Assembly (NCBI GenBank): GCA_030737835.1
Contig: CM060855.1
Span: 7,789,786 to 7,853,785, forward strand
Source: Acorus gramineus
Taxonomy: Eukaryota > Streptophyta > Magnoliopsida > Acorales > Acoraceae
Length of the DNA: 64,000 bases
Reading direction: 5' to 3'
Positions 1-11,600 of the stretch are shown in pieces. The notes under the pieces were generated by a model. The model was given only the letters and a program-made list of their open reading frames with translations, was not told the DNA's origin and ran no database searches. Every line of letters begins with the position of its first letter. The first letter of the stretch is position 1. The position numbers were made by a program, and so were the translations under genes.

Positions 1-606
1 GAAAAATGATACACATCATTTGCAACCTCAATTGCAATCACATCATTTTTTTTTTTTAAAATCACTCTCCAATTAAAATACATGTTGTTATATAAAATAA
101 AATATATATTAAGATACATCGGTATAATTTTTTTCGAGTTGAAAAAATGATAAAGGATTTTAAACCGTACACTATGATAGAATTTCATATACTATGATAG
201 CACAATATATGTTACGTTATCATAATGTATGAGATTATAAAACAGGCTGAATCTGTGATCGCTCTTGTGCCTAACATTTTCCTTATTTCTTTTTTTTTTG
301 TGAATGCGAGATTAATGTTGGTCAGGGTGCCAGCATATAGGGATTTCAGACAGCTCCCCCCCAAATCTCAGAAAGGCAGTAAGCTTTTCTCATGAGTGAA
401 TTTTTTGTAGTATTGTTCATTGGATGCTTCAGGAAATCATCTCGCGCTGTTCACAATGCACTCTCTCGGCGACATCATCTGGATTGTTCCCAAACAGAGC
501 TTTCTACCAAGGTTGTTGCATTTCTTTGATGTACTGGTAGAACGACCCATTTGTGCTCCAACCTACAACACATATACATGATCCAATACAATTATTACGA
601 CCTTGC
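1..606. other. AT-rich sequence without a recognised gene
   Basis: Left edge of the window. Both strands are AT-rich with short A and T runs. On the minus strand between about 350 and 580 there is a short moderately open stretch interrupted by stops; I could not match it to a family. It could be the end of a decayed gene or of a repeat, and nothing more can be supported. Confidence 0.4.
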
Positions 607-3553
607 AGAGCATCACTTCATCATCTTGGGTGTAGAATTGCAATATAGTGGAAGAAAGTGTTCACAAACAAATAGATGGTACCAAGTGATTGGATCACTT
701 TAAAAGAGCTTCTGTGTTTTAGCAAATGGAATTTCATATGTAGATCCTAAGCAATAAGACTTGGAATCACAATCTAGTACGCATTGTACTTTTCATTCTT
801 TCCGCTTTCTTTTAGATTTATGATTATCATTGCACAACGGTTCTAAAAACTATGTTGTCAGGCCCCCAGGCACAAGAAATATGACAGAGAACTATAATCT
901 TTGCTGTTATGCGTAACCAAACATGAAAATGTGGGCTTTCAAGCTCCTAATGCTCAAGAAACAAGTTCTCATGTCTTTCAATGGATCGCGTATTCTATGA
1001 CATTATATTCATAATAGACATTATATTCCTATTAGATTCAAGTAAGGAAAAGAATAAGCCTTCTCCATATTGCAGTAACCTGAATTCACACATGAAACTT
1101 AACTGTGATGTGCAAAAGTTCACAATGCCTAAAGATGGAAAACTTATAGCAGAAGATAACACATAAAAGATTCTCTCTCATCATTTCTATCTTGACCTTA
1201 ATTATGCAAGTGCTTAGAATTGGTCTTCACTGGGCTTGAATTTAACCCATAATTCAATATTGTGCGGCCATCACACTACTGTTCCCAACACAGCTTTTGA
1301 TCTCACACAAGATGATTTGGTGGATAAAAAAAATGAACAAGACAAATAATGAAACTAATGAAATGTAGGAGCCCTATCAATCTTGGCTGCAAAACTCTGC
1401 AGATCAAAAGCTGGTTTTGTGCTCCTCTTAACATATATGCAGCTGCTAGACTTACTGTCTGGCAATACTAGAGCCAACCCGCTCTGCTAGCTGCGAAAGC
1501 ACATGTTTAATAGCTTCTCAACTTAATTGGTATCCCATTTGCACATTTTCTGTTTCTATGCAGAAATCTCTATCAGACAAACAGATATTCATGTAATTGA
1601 TAGAATGGTCTGAATACAATGAATGTATACAAAAGACAGAGTAGCTAAAACAAAGACCCATAAAAAAAGATACCCAGCAAAAACAAAACTAAAACAAAGA
1701 CCATTTTTGTTGAACAGCCCCAACTTCATTAAAGAACAGCTAAACCCTATATTGGAATGGTTCCACTATCACATTGCAAAACACTACATCATCTGGGCTG
1801 CAAAATTGCAATATGGTGGAAGAAAGTGTTTGCAAACAAATAGATGGTACCAAGTGATTGGATCACTTTGGTAATTCCTAAACAGCTTCTGCATTTTAGC
1901 AGATGGAATTTTGTACGTAAATCATAAGCAATAAGACTTGGAATTAGAATCTAGTATGCATTGTACTTCTTTTCATTAGTTCCATTTTCTTTTAAATCTA
2001 TGATTTTCCATTTCATGAGGGTTCAAAAAACTATAGTGTTAGACCCCAGGCATAAGAAATCTGACATATAACTATAATTTTTGTTGTGATGCATAACAAG
2101 ACATGAAAATGTGGGTTCACAAGCTCCTAATGCTCAAGAAATAAATTATCATGTCCTTCAATGGTTCACGTATTGTATGACATTATATTCATATTAGAAT
2201 CAAGTAAGGAAAAGAATAAGTTTTCCCATATTGCAGTGACCTGAATTCTCATATTAAACTTAACCTTGATGTGTGCAAAAGTTCACAATGCCTAAAGATG
2301 GAAAACTTATAGCAGAAGATAACACATAAAAGATTCTCTCAAGTCATTTCTATCTTGACCTTAATTATGCAAGTGCTTGGACTTGGTCTTCACTGGGCTT
2401 GAAATTAACCCATAATTCAATATTGTGCCGCAGGGCCAGCTCTTTTATTAGGCAATTTAGGCAATTGCCTAAGGCCCCTAGATGCACAAATGCCCCTAAT
2501 TTTTTTTTATTTATAATTAGGTCCACATGTTAGCCAATAATAACTTAACACCTTGCAAAAAAATATTTATTTTTCAAAACAATTAATAGTCATTTTGATA
2601 TAGTTAAAAAGTAACCAATAAAAAATTGACAACATCTTATGATACCTAAAAAATAGCAAAACAAAAAAATTTACATAACCAGTAGGATTTAAAGTCTTTT
2701 TTGAATCCCAAAAAAAAAGGAATATGAAACGGTGAGGCCTAAAAAAGTGTTGCTATTGTTTTTCACACTCTTTTATCCTTTTCAATATATTCCTTCTTTA
2801 TTTTAAAAAAACAATTCTTCTCACTCTATTTCTTCTTTATATAAAAAAACCTCTTGACTTTCTGTTTGCTATAGACTAAAAAAAATTATGTGGTGTATAC
2901 AACAAGGAACAAAGTCTTTTTTTATTTTAATCAAATAAAAACTTACATATAAAAACTTCATTAATAATTTTGTAGTCCAAAAAACTAGAAGAATGATTTT
3001 TAATTAAAAAAATTAATAATTTAAAATTAAAATAAATATTAATTAATTGCCTTAGGCCCCATAATATATCGGGCCGGCCCTGTGTGCCATCATAATACTG
3101 TCCCCAACTCACAATTATATCTCACAAAAAATGATGATTCAGCAGAAGGGGAAAAAAAAGAACAAGACAAGTAATGAAACTAATGAAATGTAGGAGCCCT
3201 ATCAATCTTGGCTGCAAAACTCTGCAGACCAAAAGCTGGTTTGTGCTCCTCTAACATATACGCAGCTGCTGGACTTACTGTCTGGCAATACTAGAGCCAA
3301 CCCGTTCGGCCAGCTGCGGAAACACATGTTTAATAGCTTTTCAACTAAATTGGTACCCCATTTGCACATTTCTGTTTCTATGCAGATGTCTCTATCAGAC
3401 AAACAGACATTCATGTAATTGAAAGAATGGTCCGAATGCAATTAATTAATGTATACAAAAGTAAGAGTAACTAAAACAAAGACCCATTTTTCAGCCCCAA
3501 CATCATTAAAGAAAAGCTAAACCCTACATTGCAATGGTTCCCCTATCACACAA
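607..3553. repeat. Tandem segmental duplication, two copies of about 1.17 kb
   Basis: Copy A runs from about 607 to 1775 and copy B from about 1776 to 3553. Matching anchors lie about 1,168 bases apart, for example the block starting with gaagaaagtg at 651 and 1819. The blocks describing a lone ATG-poor, non-coding sequence stay collinear to the shared end (about 1690-1770 against 3488-3550). By eye the copies are roughly 85-90% identical. Copy B is longer only because a 652-bp element sits inside it at 2431-3082. No open frame is conserved between the copies, so this is probably a repeat or decayed DNA rather than a gene pair. Confidence 0.75.
2431..3082. mobile_element. hAT-like non-autonomous DNA element inside copy B of the duplication
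   Basis: The insertion starts CAGGGCCAGCTC and its right end, read in reverse complement, starts CAGGGCCGGCCC, giving a terminal inverted repeat typical of plant hAT elements. A further inward shared block (GGCAATT and CCTAAGGC-type sequence) is present at both ends. The flanks carry tgtgcc on both sides, consistent with a decayed 8-bp target duplication. Copy A of the surrounding duplication has the empty site near 1261-1275, which proves insertion after the duplication. The interior is AT-rich with no transposase. Confidence 0.75.
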
Positions 3554-4644
3554 AAAACATACATATGTGTTTGCAGAAAACATGGAACCATAAAATGTTG
3601 GGAAAGGGCAGTAGAAATACGTACTGCAGTGGAAGCGCCGATCACGTACCAGAGTTGGATTCACGTCCAAAATTGACCACTCAATAAGGTGGATAAAAGT
3701 GAATATCCCACTTAATTAGTCTCCAATAAATGAGAGACTAACAACTATATCCACCCCTCAAGATCTTAGGCTAAAGATGGAAAGCCTTTTCAAATACTAC
3801 TCAAAATGGAGATGGGATTTTAACAGAGTGGGAGAACCTCTCTTTCTCACATGCATGCAACTGTTGGGGCCAAAAATGGATGAATTAATTCATTCTTCTA
3901 AGTCGTCCATGCATGGGTTTATATAGCATGCAATGTCGGTTAATGTCAATTAAATATATGACATAACAAAGTCGGTTAATGAATTTGATCGGCTGAATCG
4001 GTGGCTGACTATTCTTCCTGCATAAGCATGCACAAGGCGGCGGTGGAAGTGGTACTTATCCATTATGGGTGAATGTCAAAATCCCCCCTGGTGAAAGCAA
4101 TAATACCAAGGAAGGCTGCACACATTTATCTAACATAAAAGACATAAATCAAACAAACATCAATAAATACCAATCTCAATTTTCAAATGGAACCAAAATG
4201 GCAAAGATTTCAATCAACAAACCCTAAAATAAGAACGGATCAAGCATTCACCTTGCACCGTTGGATGATCTTCAACTCAGTCACCCGAAGAGCCCATCTC
4301 CAGCTGGCCGAGTCTCTGACCGTTAGCACGAAAAGCCCCACCTACGAATCACCGGACGGACCGGCTCGTACCGGATCCCCCAAGAGGGACCGACCGATCG
4401 AAAATGACGACCGAAGGTGACCCCGAGAAGTCCTCATCGTCCGCTCTCATACAGATACATTATCAGATCCGAGCGAGAGGGGATAATAAGCCCTAGTTTC
4501 AACGAAATCCGTGGTAATTCTGTAAATAATCATAAATGTCTGGGCTTTCCTTACTAGTCGCGGGGTTTATCTATTGGACGGCCAAGATCACCAATTAATA
4601 AAGCTTTTGGACACGCGTGAATCGCACGTGCCGTCTGTTAAAAC
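3554..4644. other. Intergenic region and upstream promoter of the eIF2B-alpha gene
   Basis: The left part (3590-4080) contains text resembling an old LTR (start tgttggga, a TATA-like tttatatagca near 3918), but I could not find paired ends or a target duplication. The right part becomes GC-richer toward the gene at 4750. A CACGTG G-box core lies at 4625-4630. No gene is recognised. Confidence 0.4.
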
Positions 4645-4675
4645 GAGAGAGAGAGAGAGAGAGCGAGAGAGAAGG
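4625..4675 (+). promoter_or_regulatory. G-box core and GA-rich tract upstream of eIF2B-alpha
   Basis: CACGTG at 4625-4630 is the plant G-box core bound by bZIP/bHLH factors. It is followed at 4645-4675 by a GAGAGA tract of the kind seen in plant core promoters and 5' leaders (targets of BPC/GAGA-binding proteins). Both lie 75-125 bases ahead of the preferred start codon, so part of the GA tract may be transcribed. Functional roles are inferred from motif and position only. Confidence 0.45.
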
Positions 4676-4749
4676 GAAGACGGACTGAGAAGACGAAGAA
4701 GAGGAGAGGTTTGGTGTTCGCTTCCGGTAAGGTTACCGGTGACCTCCAG

Positions 4750-7700
4750 ATGTGGAGGAGATCCGCTTCATTCGTACTTGACAAGCGCGTGAACACATCC
4801 GAAAGAGAAGAAGAAGAAGCCATGGCGGACGAATTAAACCCTAACCCTAGCGGTATGTCCGCCTACTACCAGACCCGTGCGGAGCACCACGGCGTCGTCA
4901 CCAGCGACTGGCTCGCACAGGCCCACGCCGCCGCGGCAAGAGACCCCGCCTCGGCGGCGGCGGTGGAGGAGGAGGAGGGTGGAGGGGAAAAGAAGGGGGG
5001 GTACAGCGTGATCGACGAGTTCAACTTCTGGAGGAAGAAGCCGGACCTGGCGGAAGCGGTGGCGGCGATCATGGCCCTCGCTTCTGTGATCCGGTCGAGC
5101 GAGGCCACTACAATGATGGAGCTAGAGATCGAGCTCAAGAAGGCCTCCGATTCTCTCAAGGTGAGGACTGACCGTTCTTTTGTCATTGTGATTTTATTGG
5201 ATACGAGTCAATCTTCACAAAGATATCCCCTTTCGGACTTATGGGATAAAATTTGATGTCCAATTCCATCATTTGGATTCAATAAAATAATTCCTTGAAG
5301 TTGATATGATATTATTATTTCACTATAAAAAAAACTGATTAAAAATAGTCGTTGAAAACTTTAAATTATAAGTTCACGATTTTTTTTAAAAGAAATCATA
5401 AGTTCAAATGCCTAACTTGGAATCTGAACATTAGATTATTTTTCTTTTTTTAAAAAAGGACTTCACCTCAATAGTAATGATGCATAGCAGCATAGGTATT
5501 AGTGTGCATGAATAATAGAGACAAAAGTATCTGAAAACAGTGAAAAAATAAAATTTTGGTGCAGCAGAGAGAGGTTTGCCCAGGGGGAAGGGGAGGGCAG
5601 GTTTTATGAAGGGGCATGAAGCATGCTTTTTGTGATAACTTTGAGAGGCGATATTTGAGACTCATGACTCCCAAGGAATTGGAAATCCATCCAACCTCAA
5701 CTCTGCATTTGAAATGCAAACAATGGAATTGGCGAAACTTTAGTGTATAAATGGGAGGACTGAGGAGTAGAGTTACATTATGACTTGGGAAAAAGTAATT
5801 GTTGCTTGAGGAGTCTTAATGGGAATCATTGGTAGAAAAATTAGAAGCCTTAAATGGATATTATCATGTTATATTGATGGGCCGGAACAATGGGTTTGGC
5901 AAGATTTATGTTTGATAATTTTCCAGATAAACTTATCAATTGTTTTTTAACCATGACACCCCCCCCCCCCCCCCCCGGCCCTCCTGACACATTAGAGTTG
6001 TAGCTTTATGAATTGGCCCAACCTTGGGTGTTAATCATTGTCTTGAATGAATGCAAAAATAGTTCAATGTCAATATATTTTTCTGTCACTTAGTTTTGCA
6101 AATGCTCTCTGCTCTCCTTTTTTTTATAAAAAAAAAAGCCTCCATGCTCTCCTTGAATTGCTTTGCATAAAATTTTCTATTATTTTTCCTGAGTGTTTGT
6201 GCAGGGATTTTTGGGCATGTATTTATCTATGACTTGGATGATAGATTCCCACCAACCCTGTTTCTGTTCTAACTTTTTGCTACTAACTTTAGAATGTCTT
6301 AACACTTTCTCTCTGTAAGTGAGAAAAAGTCAAGTTAGCAGTAGAAATTTTCGTTTTTCAGAAAACATAGATACGTGGAGTGTGTGCTAAATCCAGACCG
6401 AAGTAAATGAGGTCTAATTAGAAGCTGAAAGTAAAAGTGGGCTTGTGTGCTATAATTAACGGTACATTTTTATCTCTTAGTACCGTCATCACTGGACTCA
6501 GTTTCTTTTACTGACAAGCAGCTTGTGATGTTACCCACAGTAACATTTGCATCATTTTTTTTTTCTTGAAAGAGATTGTGTCACCATGTTGGTAAACTAT
6601 GAAAGGTTACAATAAAATGCAATACATCAGTTAGTACTTGCACTTTTATATTTTATTCACCATCCTTCATTTATCATGATTAATTGTAAGTGCCAAATTT
6701 CTTGTTGTTGTAGCAGGATAACTGCTATGTTAATCATTTTATATTCAAGGTTCATTAAATCCCAATCCCAACTTCTATGTTTCAGTCATGGGACACGACA
6801 TCTATATCTCTGTCTGCTGGTTGTGATTTGTTCATGCGGTATGTAACCAGAACTTCTGCTTTAGAATATGAGGATTTCAATGCTGCAAAATCCCGGTTGA
6901 TCGAACGCGGGGAGAAGTTTGGGGAAATTTCTCTTAGAGTAAGAAACTATTGATTTTTTTCATTTATGTATTTAAAAGTGCATTTGGAGAGTGATTATTA
7001 AAAGTGATCTATTTTTAGGCACGCAGAACAATTGCAATGCTTAGTCAGGATTTTATATTTGATGGCTGCACGATCATGGTCCATGGTTTCTCAAGAGTTG
7101 TACTGGAAGTTCTCAAAATGGCGGCATCAAACAGGAAGCTCTTCCGAGTGTTTTGCACAGGTTAATTTTATATCATGCATTTTCTTTTATTTTTATTTTA
7201 GTTTCCGTTGTCTGGATTGATGCAGCTTTTCTGAAATTGTTTTAATTTTGGAACCGGATAGAGGGAAGGCCTGACAGGACAGGATTACGATTATCAAAAG
7301 AACTTGCAGCACTTGGCGTTCCTGTAAAGCTTCTTATCGACTCTGCAATGGCATATGCCATGGATGAGGTTGATATGGTATTTGTTGGGGCTGATGGGGT
7401 GGTTGAAAGTGGAGGTATAATCAACATGATGGGGACATATCAAATTGCACTAGTGGCTCACAGCATGAACAAACCTGTTTATGTGGCTGCTGAAAGTTAC
7501 AAGGTAACTTCTCTTGAAGTTGCTTTTCCTTGTGCTATCTTTAAAACACCTGATTCTGATTCCAAATAGATTTTAGCCTAGCATCTACTTTGATCTTTTG
7601 ATAAAGTATTTTGAACTTCCTATTCAGTGAGACGGTTCCTAATTTTTTTTTTTTTTCACCATCGTATTAGATAAAAAGAAGAGAGCCCAAAGGGGAATAC

Positions 7701-8376
7701 AAAAACATAAAGCATAAAAGAAAGGGAAAAAAAATCCTAATATTAATAAGAGGAAAAGAGATGGTTCCTAATATTAATTTGTTTAATCACATCTGCTAAT
7801 TGCTTATTGAAAATGATAAATCAGTTGGGGAATAACACTGAACCTATACAATATTTCTCTCGTCAGTTCATATACTGAAGCTCATGGTTCAAGATCAACA
7901 ATATGAATTTATTTTCCTTTTTTCATTGGGTTCTAATCATTGCACTTTACCTTCAGCAGATTGAATATATATCTGTAGCATGACCAGTATTTAGAGAGAG
8001 GCAATAAAATTATCAACTTTGGAAGAGTGATATCATAAATTTTAACTGCAATGATTCTGGCTTTTATTGAGTTTTTTTGTGGTTATGCTACTTGTAAATA
8101 TCACTTAATTAGTCTTGTTTACTCTTTTGCCCCCTCGATGATTCAATCGGTTAATTTAATAACTGCCAGTTTGCACGCCTGTATCCATTGGACCAAAAAG
8201 ATCTGGCTCCTGCCCTTCGTCCAATAGATTTTGGGGTCCCCATCCCTTCCGGTGTTGAGGTTGAAACTTCTGCGAGGGACTATACACCACCCCAATATCT
8301 GACTCTTCTGTTCACAGATCTCGGTGTTCTGACACCATCCGTGGTTAGTGATGAACTCATTCAGCTTTACTTGTAA
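4750..8376 (+). CDS. EIF2B1: Translation initiation factor eIF2B subunit alpha
   Basis: Regulatory alpha subunit of eIF2B, the guanine nucleotide exchange factor that reloads eIF2 with GTP in the cytosol. Exons: 4750-5160, 6786-6938, 7019-7160, 7262-7503, 8170-8376; every intron is GT-AG and all phases close, giving 384 aa. The family Rossmann-like domain is visible in the later exons: TIMVHGFSRVVLEVL, EGRPDRTGLRLSKELAALG, MDEVDMVFVGADGVVESGG and the C-terminal LFTDLGVLTPSVVSDELIQLYL end. The GC-rich, acidic N-terminus (residues about 20-80) is the variable plant extension. Three in-frame ATGs exist (4711, 4750, 4822). I chose 4750, which begins MWRRSASFVL like other plant copies as I recall them; 4822 (gccATGgc context) would give 360 aa. 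Intron 1 is 1.6 kb and holds an 18-C run at 5959-5976. A 38-bp tandem duplication spans the stop codon. Confidence 0.93.
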
Positions 8377-8422
8377 TGATTTGGAGTGATGAACTCATTC
8401 AGCTTTACTTGTAATGATTTGG
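8347..8422 (+). repeat. Perfect 38-bp tandem duplication across the eIF2B-alpha stop codon
   Basis: The unit at 8347-8384 is repeated exactly at 8385-8422. It covers the last codons, the TAA at 8374-8376 and 8 bases of 3' UTR. Because the first stop is kept, the protein is unchanged and the second copy lies in the 3' UTR. Confidence 0.95.
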
Positions 8423-9538
8423 AAAAAGGTGCGGAGAAGAAAAAAAATGCCAATATTCCATTCAAGAGGTTGGTGTTTATTGAGATTCTGTAATTTTTGC
8501 TTCCTGCATGGAAAGTGGTTTTACATAATGAGAATCAGTGTTTCTGTTGAAGTAGAGACGCAATTTTGGATTGTCAAACTGATTAAGATGTTTCTTGGTA
8601 TAAATTGCTTGTTTACAGTCATCTATCTTTGTATTTGTGGTTTCAGTTTTCATATCTGGGATATTTTTAGCATGTAATTATCTCACCATGAATTCATCCT
8701 AACAAAGTTTGATTTCAGTTTCCTCCTCTGGTGTAATGGTAGCTGCATGAGCCTCAGCTAGGATTAACAAAATAACCCATCTATGGGCTTCTTTATAGGA
8801 ATGCTACTTCATATCTGAGTATTCTAGCCCTCGTGTGCTAACCTTCATATAGCTATTCACCCCAGATACATATACCGGGAATCTATATCGAATATTTATT
8901 TTTTTTTTTTGTTTAGTTGCATTTTTTTTCTTTGTTATTCTCATTAAAAATTTTAAAACTATTTTTTATTTACTTTTAATAAGAGATAACTTGTGATAAG
9001 AAGTATATAATGATTTATGTTTTTTAAATGATTAATCTATCATTATATTAATTGTCTGTATTTGAAAATGTGTGAGATTTTTATGGGAAAATGTGACATA
9101 ATGTGTTGTGAGATGTTCCTCGTTTTTTTTTACACAATAACATGAAATGATATTTTAATTCATTGATATCATAAGTAATTTCATTTCCCTTTAGAATAGT
9201 TATGAGAGTCATCCAAAAGAGTACAAGACTGTATGGTGTTAGCAAGCTTTATACAGGGATCCGGTTGTGTATTATACAAAATTCAAATTTGATCAATTCA
9301 TAAATTCTCATGCTCTAAAGCACCATTTTTTAAAAAGGAGAATGTATTCCAACGACATAAATAATGGAAAACTGAGGTTCCTTGATGCTTTTGAATATAT
9401 AATGGTTAGAAGACTACCATCCTTGAAGCACAAAAAATGACCTTTAATTAGGTGAGTTTTCAAAAATATTTTCTTCCTAATGAGATATAAATGAAATATT
9501 TGGATGTTTGTCAAATAAATAAATAAATAAAATAAAAT
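8423..9538. other. 3' flank of eIF2B-alpha, AT-rich intergenic DNA
   Basis: The first few hundred bases are presumably the eIF2B-alpha 3' UTR. The rest is AT-rich with long T runs and an AAAT repeat just before the LINE (about 9515-9535). No open frame with gene-like composition was found on either strand. Confidence 0.5.
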
Positions 9539-9558
9539 TAAGGCACCACCTTTCTAAG

Positions 9559-10007
9559 GTGATAAAAATATGGAAATGGAAGATCCCACTCAAGGTGAAG
9601 GTGTTCATTTGGATGGCCTTACAAGATAGACTCCTTACAAAATCCTACCGTGCAAAGTGGCGACCGAACCAGTTGGTGGTGTGCGAATTATGTTCTTCAC
9701 AGGTTGAGACGGTGGAGCACCTGTTTTGTGGTTGCGTGGAAACCGCACGACTATGGTCTCTTCTCGGCGTAGCCACAGGTATGATCGTCGTCTGGCAAAA
9801 CAAGGAGGAGCTATGGGGAGCGATGGACAGTGGCGCGAGAGTGGCGCGAGAGGGAGGGATATAAGCCCGAGAGCACATGTGTTGCAACTCACCATTCTCG
9901 CGGCGCTCTGGGTGATTTGGCGCGCAAGGAACAATTGCATCTTCAAGGGGCAGAGGTTCTACTTAGAAAATCTGTGGGGAGACATCAGATACTTGATTTC
10001 AGCTTAG
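9559..10007 (+). pseudogene. LINE ORF2 C-terminal fragment with zf-RVT domain, frameshifted
   Basis: Frame 1 from 9559 reads KIPLKVKVFIWMALQDRLLT, then CELCSSQVETVEHLFCGC, the Cys/His pattern of the zf-RVT (zinc-binding in reverse transcriptase) domain found at the end of plant L1-type ORF2 proteins. The frame then breaks. The continuation LAALWVIWRARNNCIFKG, also typical of these proteins, is in frame 3 and runs to a stop near 10007. The break coincides with an 11-bp tandem duplication (gtggcgcgaga at 9830-9840 and 9841-9851); its length accounts for the frame change. There is no initiation codon of its own and no catalytic RT domain. Confidence 0.8.
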
Positions 10008-10539
10008 GGTAACACGCTAGCTGGAGTGAAGTGCGTGTGGTCGCCGGACGGGCGAATGCGGATACTCGAGGAGGCTAGTGGAGCGGGGTAGATGAGCCGG
10101 CTATATACCCTGGGAGGCAGGTGGACGGAGTCTTTTTGCCCCCGCTGTCGGTATCGGATTTCGGGGAAAGGAAAGAAAGGGGCCTCTCTCTTCCTTCCTC
10201 TGCGGTCCTCCGGTGGTCTGTGCGTGTGTGGGGGTTCTTCAGAGGCTCGGATCCGGAGAGCTGCGCCTTGGCGGGCTCGATCAGATCGTCTCTCGGAAGG
10301 GGTGGGTGGTTTGATTGTTCGTTCCTGGCTGAGGCGGCTGACGGGTCCTCAGGAGGATTCAGGGGTTGTTGTGATCGCCACCTGCTTTTCTAGAAAAGCA
10401 GGAAAAAGTCGGGGCATTGGATTTGATTGCCTTCGTGGGGAGTTTGTGGGGTCCCCGCTCTGAGACACGGATATGCCGTACACAAAGGTGAAGACAGGGA
10501 TCCTCTTTTACTTCGAGAATTGGGACTTGAGGTGGGCTA

Positions 10540-11245
10540 GGGAAGGGCCGGCTAGTTGTATTTAGCCACCTAGTGGGGGGCGGCTAGTTGTGGGTAGCCG
10601 CCTGGTGCCTGGTTCAATTTGAGCAGAACCTGAGTAGGGTTTGGATTTGGTTTTGGCAGAGGTTAAACTGAATTTAACCTGGGTTTTGGAGAGTGATTTG
10701 GTGTAGGAAATGAGTTTCTTTCTCACTCTCTCTCGAGGGTTTTGAAGTGGGGAAGGGTTTGATGATTGGGAAGGTGGGTTGTTGGGGAATTATTGATGGG
10801 TATTGATTATGAAATTGATTATGGATATGAATTAGTTGCCCCCCTATTTATAGTAAAAAAGGGGTATGGGAATGTCCACTAGACAATAGATCAAATGGGT
10901 AATAAGGCGTTTGATTTGACCTCCTATTAGATCTTTGTTCTCTGACAAATGTCCAGGTGAGGGGCGGCTAATGGTGTTTAGCCGCCCGGTGAGGGGCGGC
11001 TACTCTCAGGAAGCCGCCCCCATCATAACCTGTCATACGTCCCATCTCTGATAAGCGGTGGCTTGGATTGGTTGCTGAGGATGAACCGGCTAAGATGGGG
11101 CGGCTAGAAGGGACAACCCGCCGCAATCATGCTTGCTTTATGTCCCATCCAGGAAGGCGGTTTAGGGTCGGTCAGGGGGCGGCTAGTTGGAACTAGCCGC
11201 CCGGAATGGGGCGGCTACTCTCAGGTAGCCGCCCCTATCCAGGTC
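10540..11245. repeat. Cluster of GGCGGCTA / TAGCCGCC inverted repeats
   Basis: At least five hairpin-like pairs occur: near 10543-10570 (decayed), 10575-10605, 10963-11030 (two), and 11177-11235 (two). Each pairs a ggggcggcta arm with a tagccgcccc-type arm around a short loop. The core stays constant while the sequence between changes. This is an internal repeat family of the host element, either the LINE 3' region or a nested LTR. Function is unknown. Confidence 0.7.
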
Positions 11246-11600
11246 CTAAGTTTTCCTAAGGTTTTGGACCAGGGTTTCCGGTCTTGGTTTTTAAGGGAGT
11301 TTTCTATTAGATGTCCAAAAGTGGTTGTTTTCCAATATTACTTGAAGTAAATTTTCTTTCTTTGGACAGTCAAAATTAGGATATCTACACCTACTATCTT
11401 AGCTTATTATGTATCCATTTATTTTTTCTTTTATTTTGACCCGGATCAAACGTGGGGTGCACAACTTGTAATAACAATTTTGGTACAGGGTTTACGTCCT
11501 CGTCCCTTTCATATTTTGAACATTTTATAACTCAAGTTATATAGTTATAAAATGATCTAAATTTCCCAAAAAAAAAAAAAAAAAAAAAGTAAGGCACCAC

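Larger units (their letters stand above)
9539..11600 (+). mobile_element. 5'-truncated LINE retrotransposon with target-site duplication
   Basis: The insertion is bounded by an 11-bp direct repeat, taaggcaccac, at 9539-9549 and 11590-11600, and ends in a 21-A tail at 11568-11588. These are hallmarks of target-primed reverse transcription. The 5' part encodes the end of a LINE ORF2 (zinc-binding reverse-transcriptase region). The remainder, from about 10010 on, is GC-rich 3' sequence. Most of the element (endonuclease, reverse transcriptase) is missing, so it is dead on arrival. A stretch around 10540-11390 may be a second, nested element: it carries clustered GGCGGCTA palindromes and ends in an LTR-like tatctaca. 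Confidence 0.85.

Noticed and set aside
3590..4090. Possible solo LTR upstream of eIF2B-alpha
   Set aside because: It starts tgttggg and has a TATA-like box, but I found no matching ...CA end with a 5-bp duplication and no adjacent primer-binding site.
10092..10463. Open frames in the GC-rich 3' part of the LINE
   Set aside because: They overlap in two frames, lack homology and lie inside the transposon 3' region.
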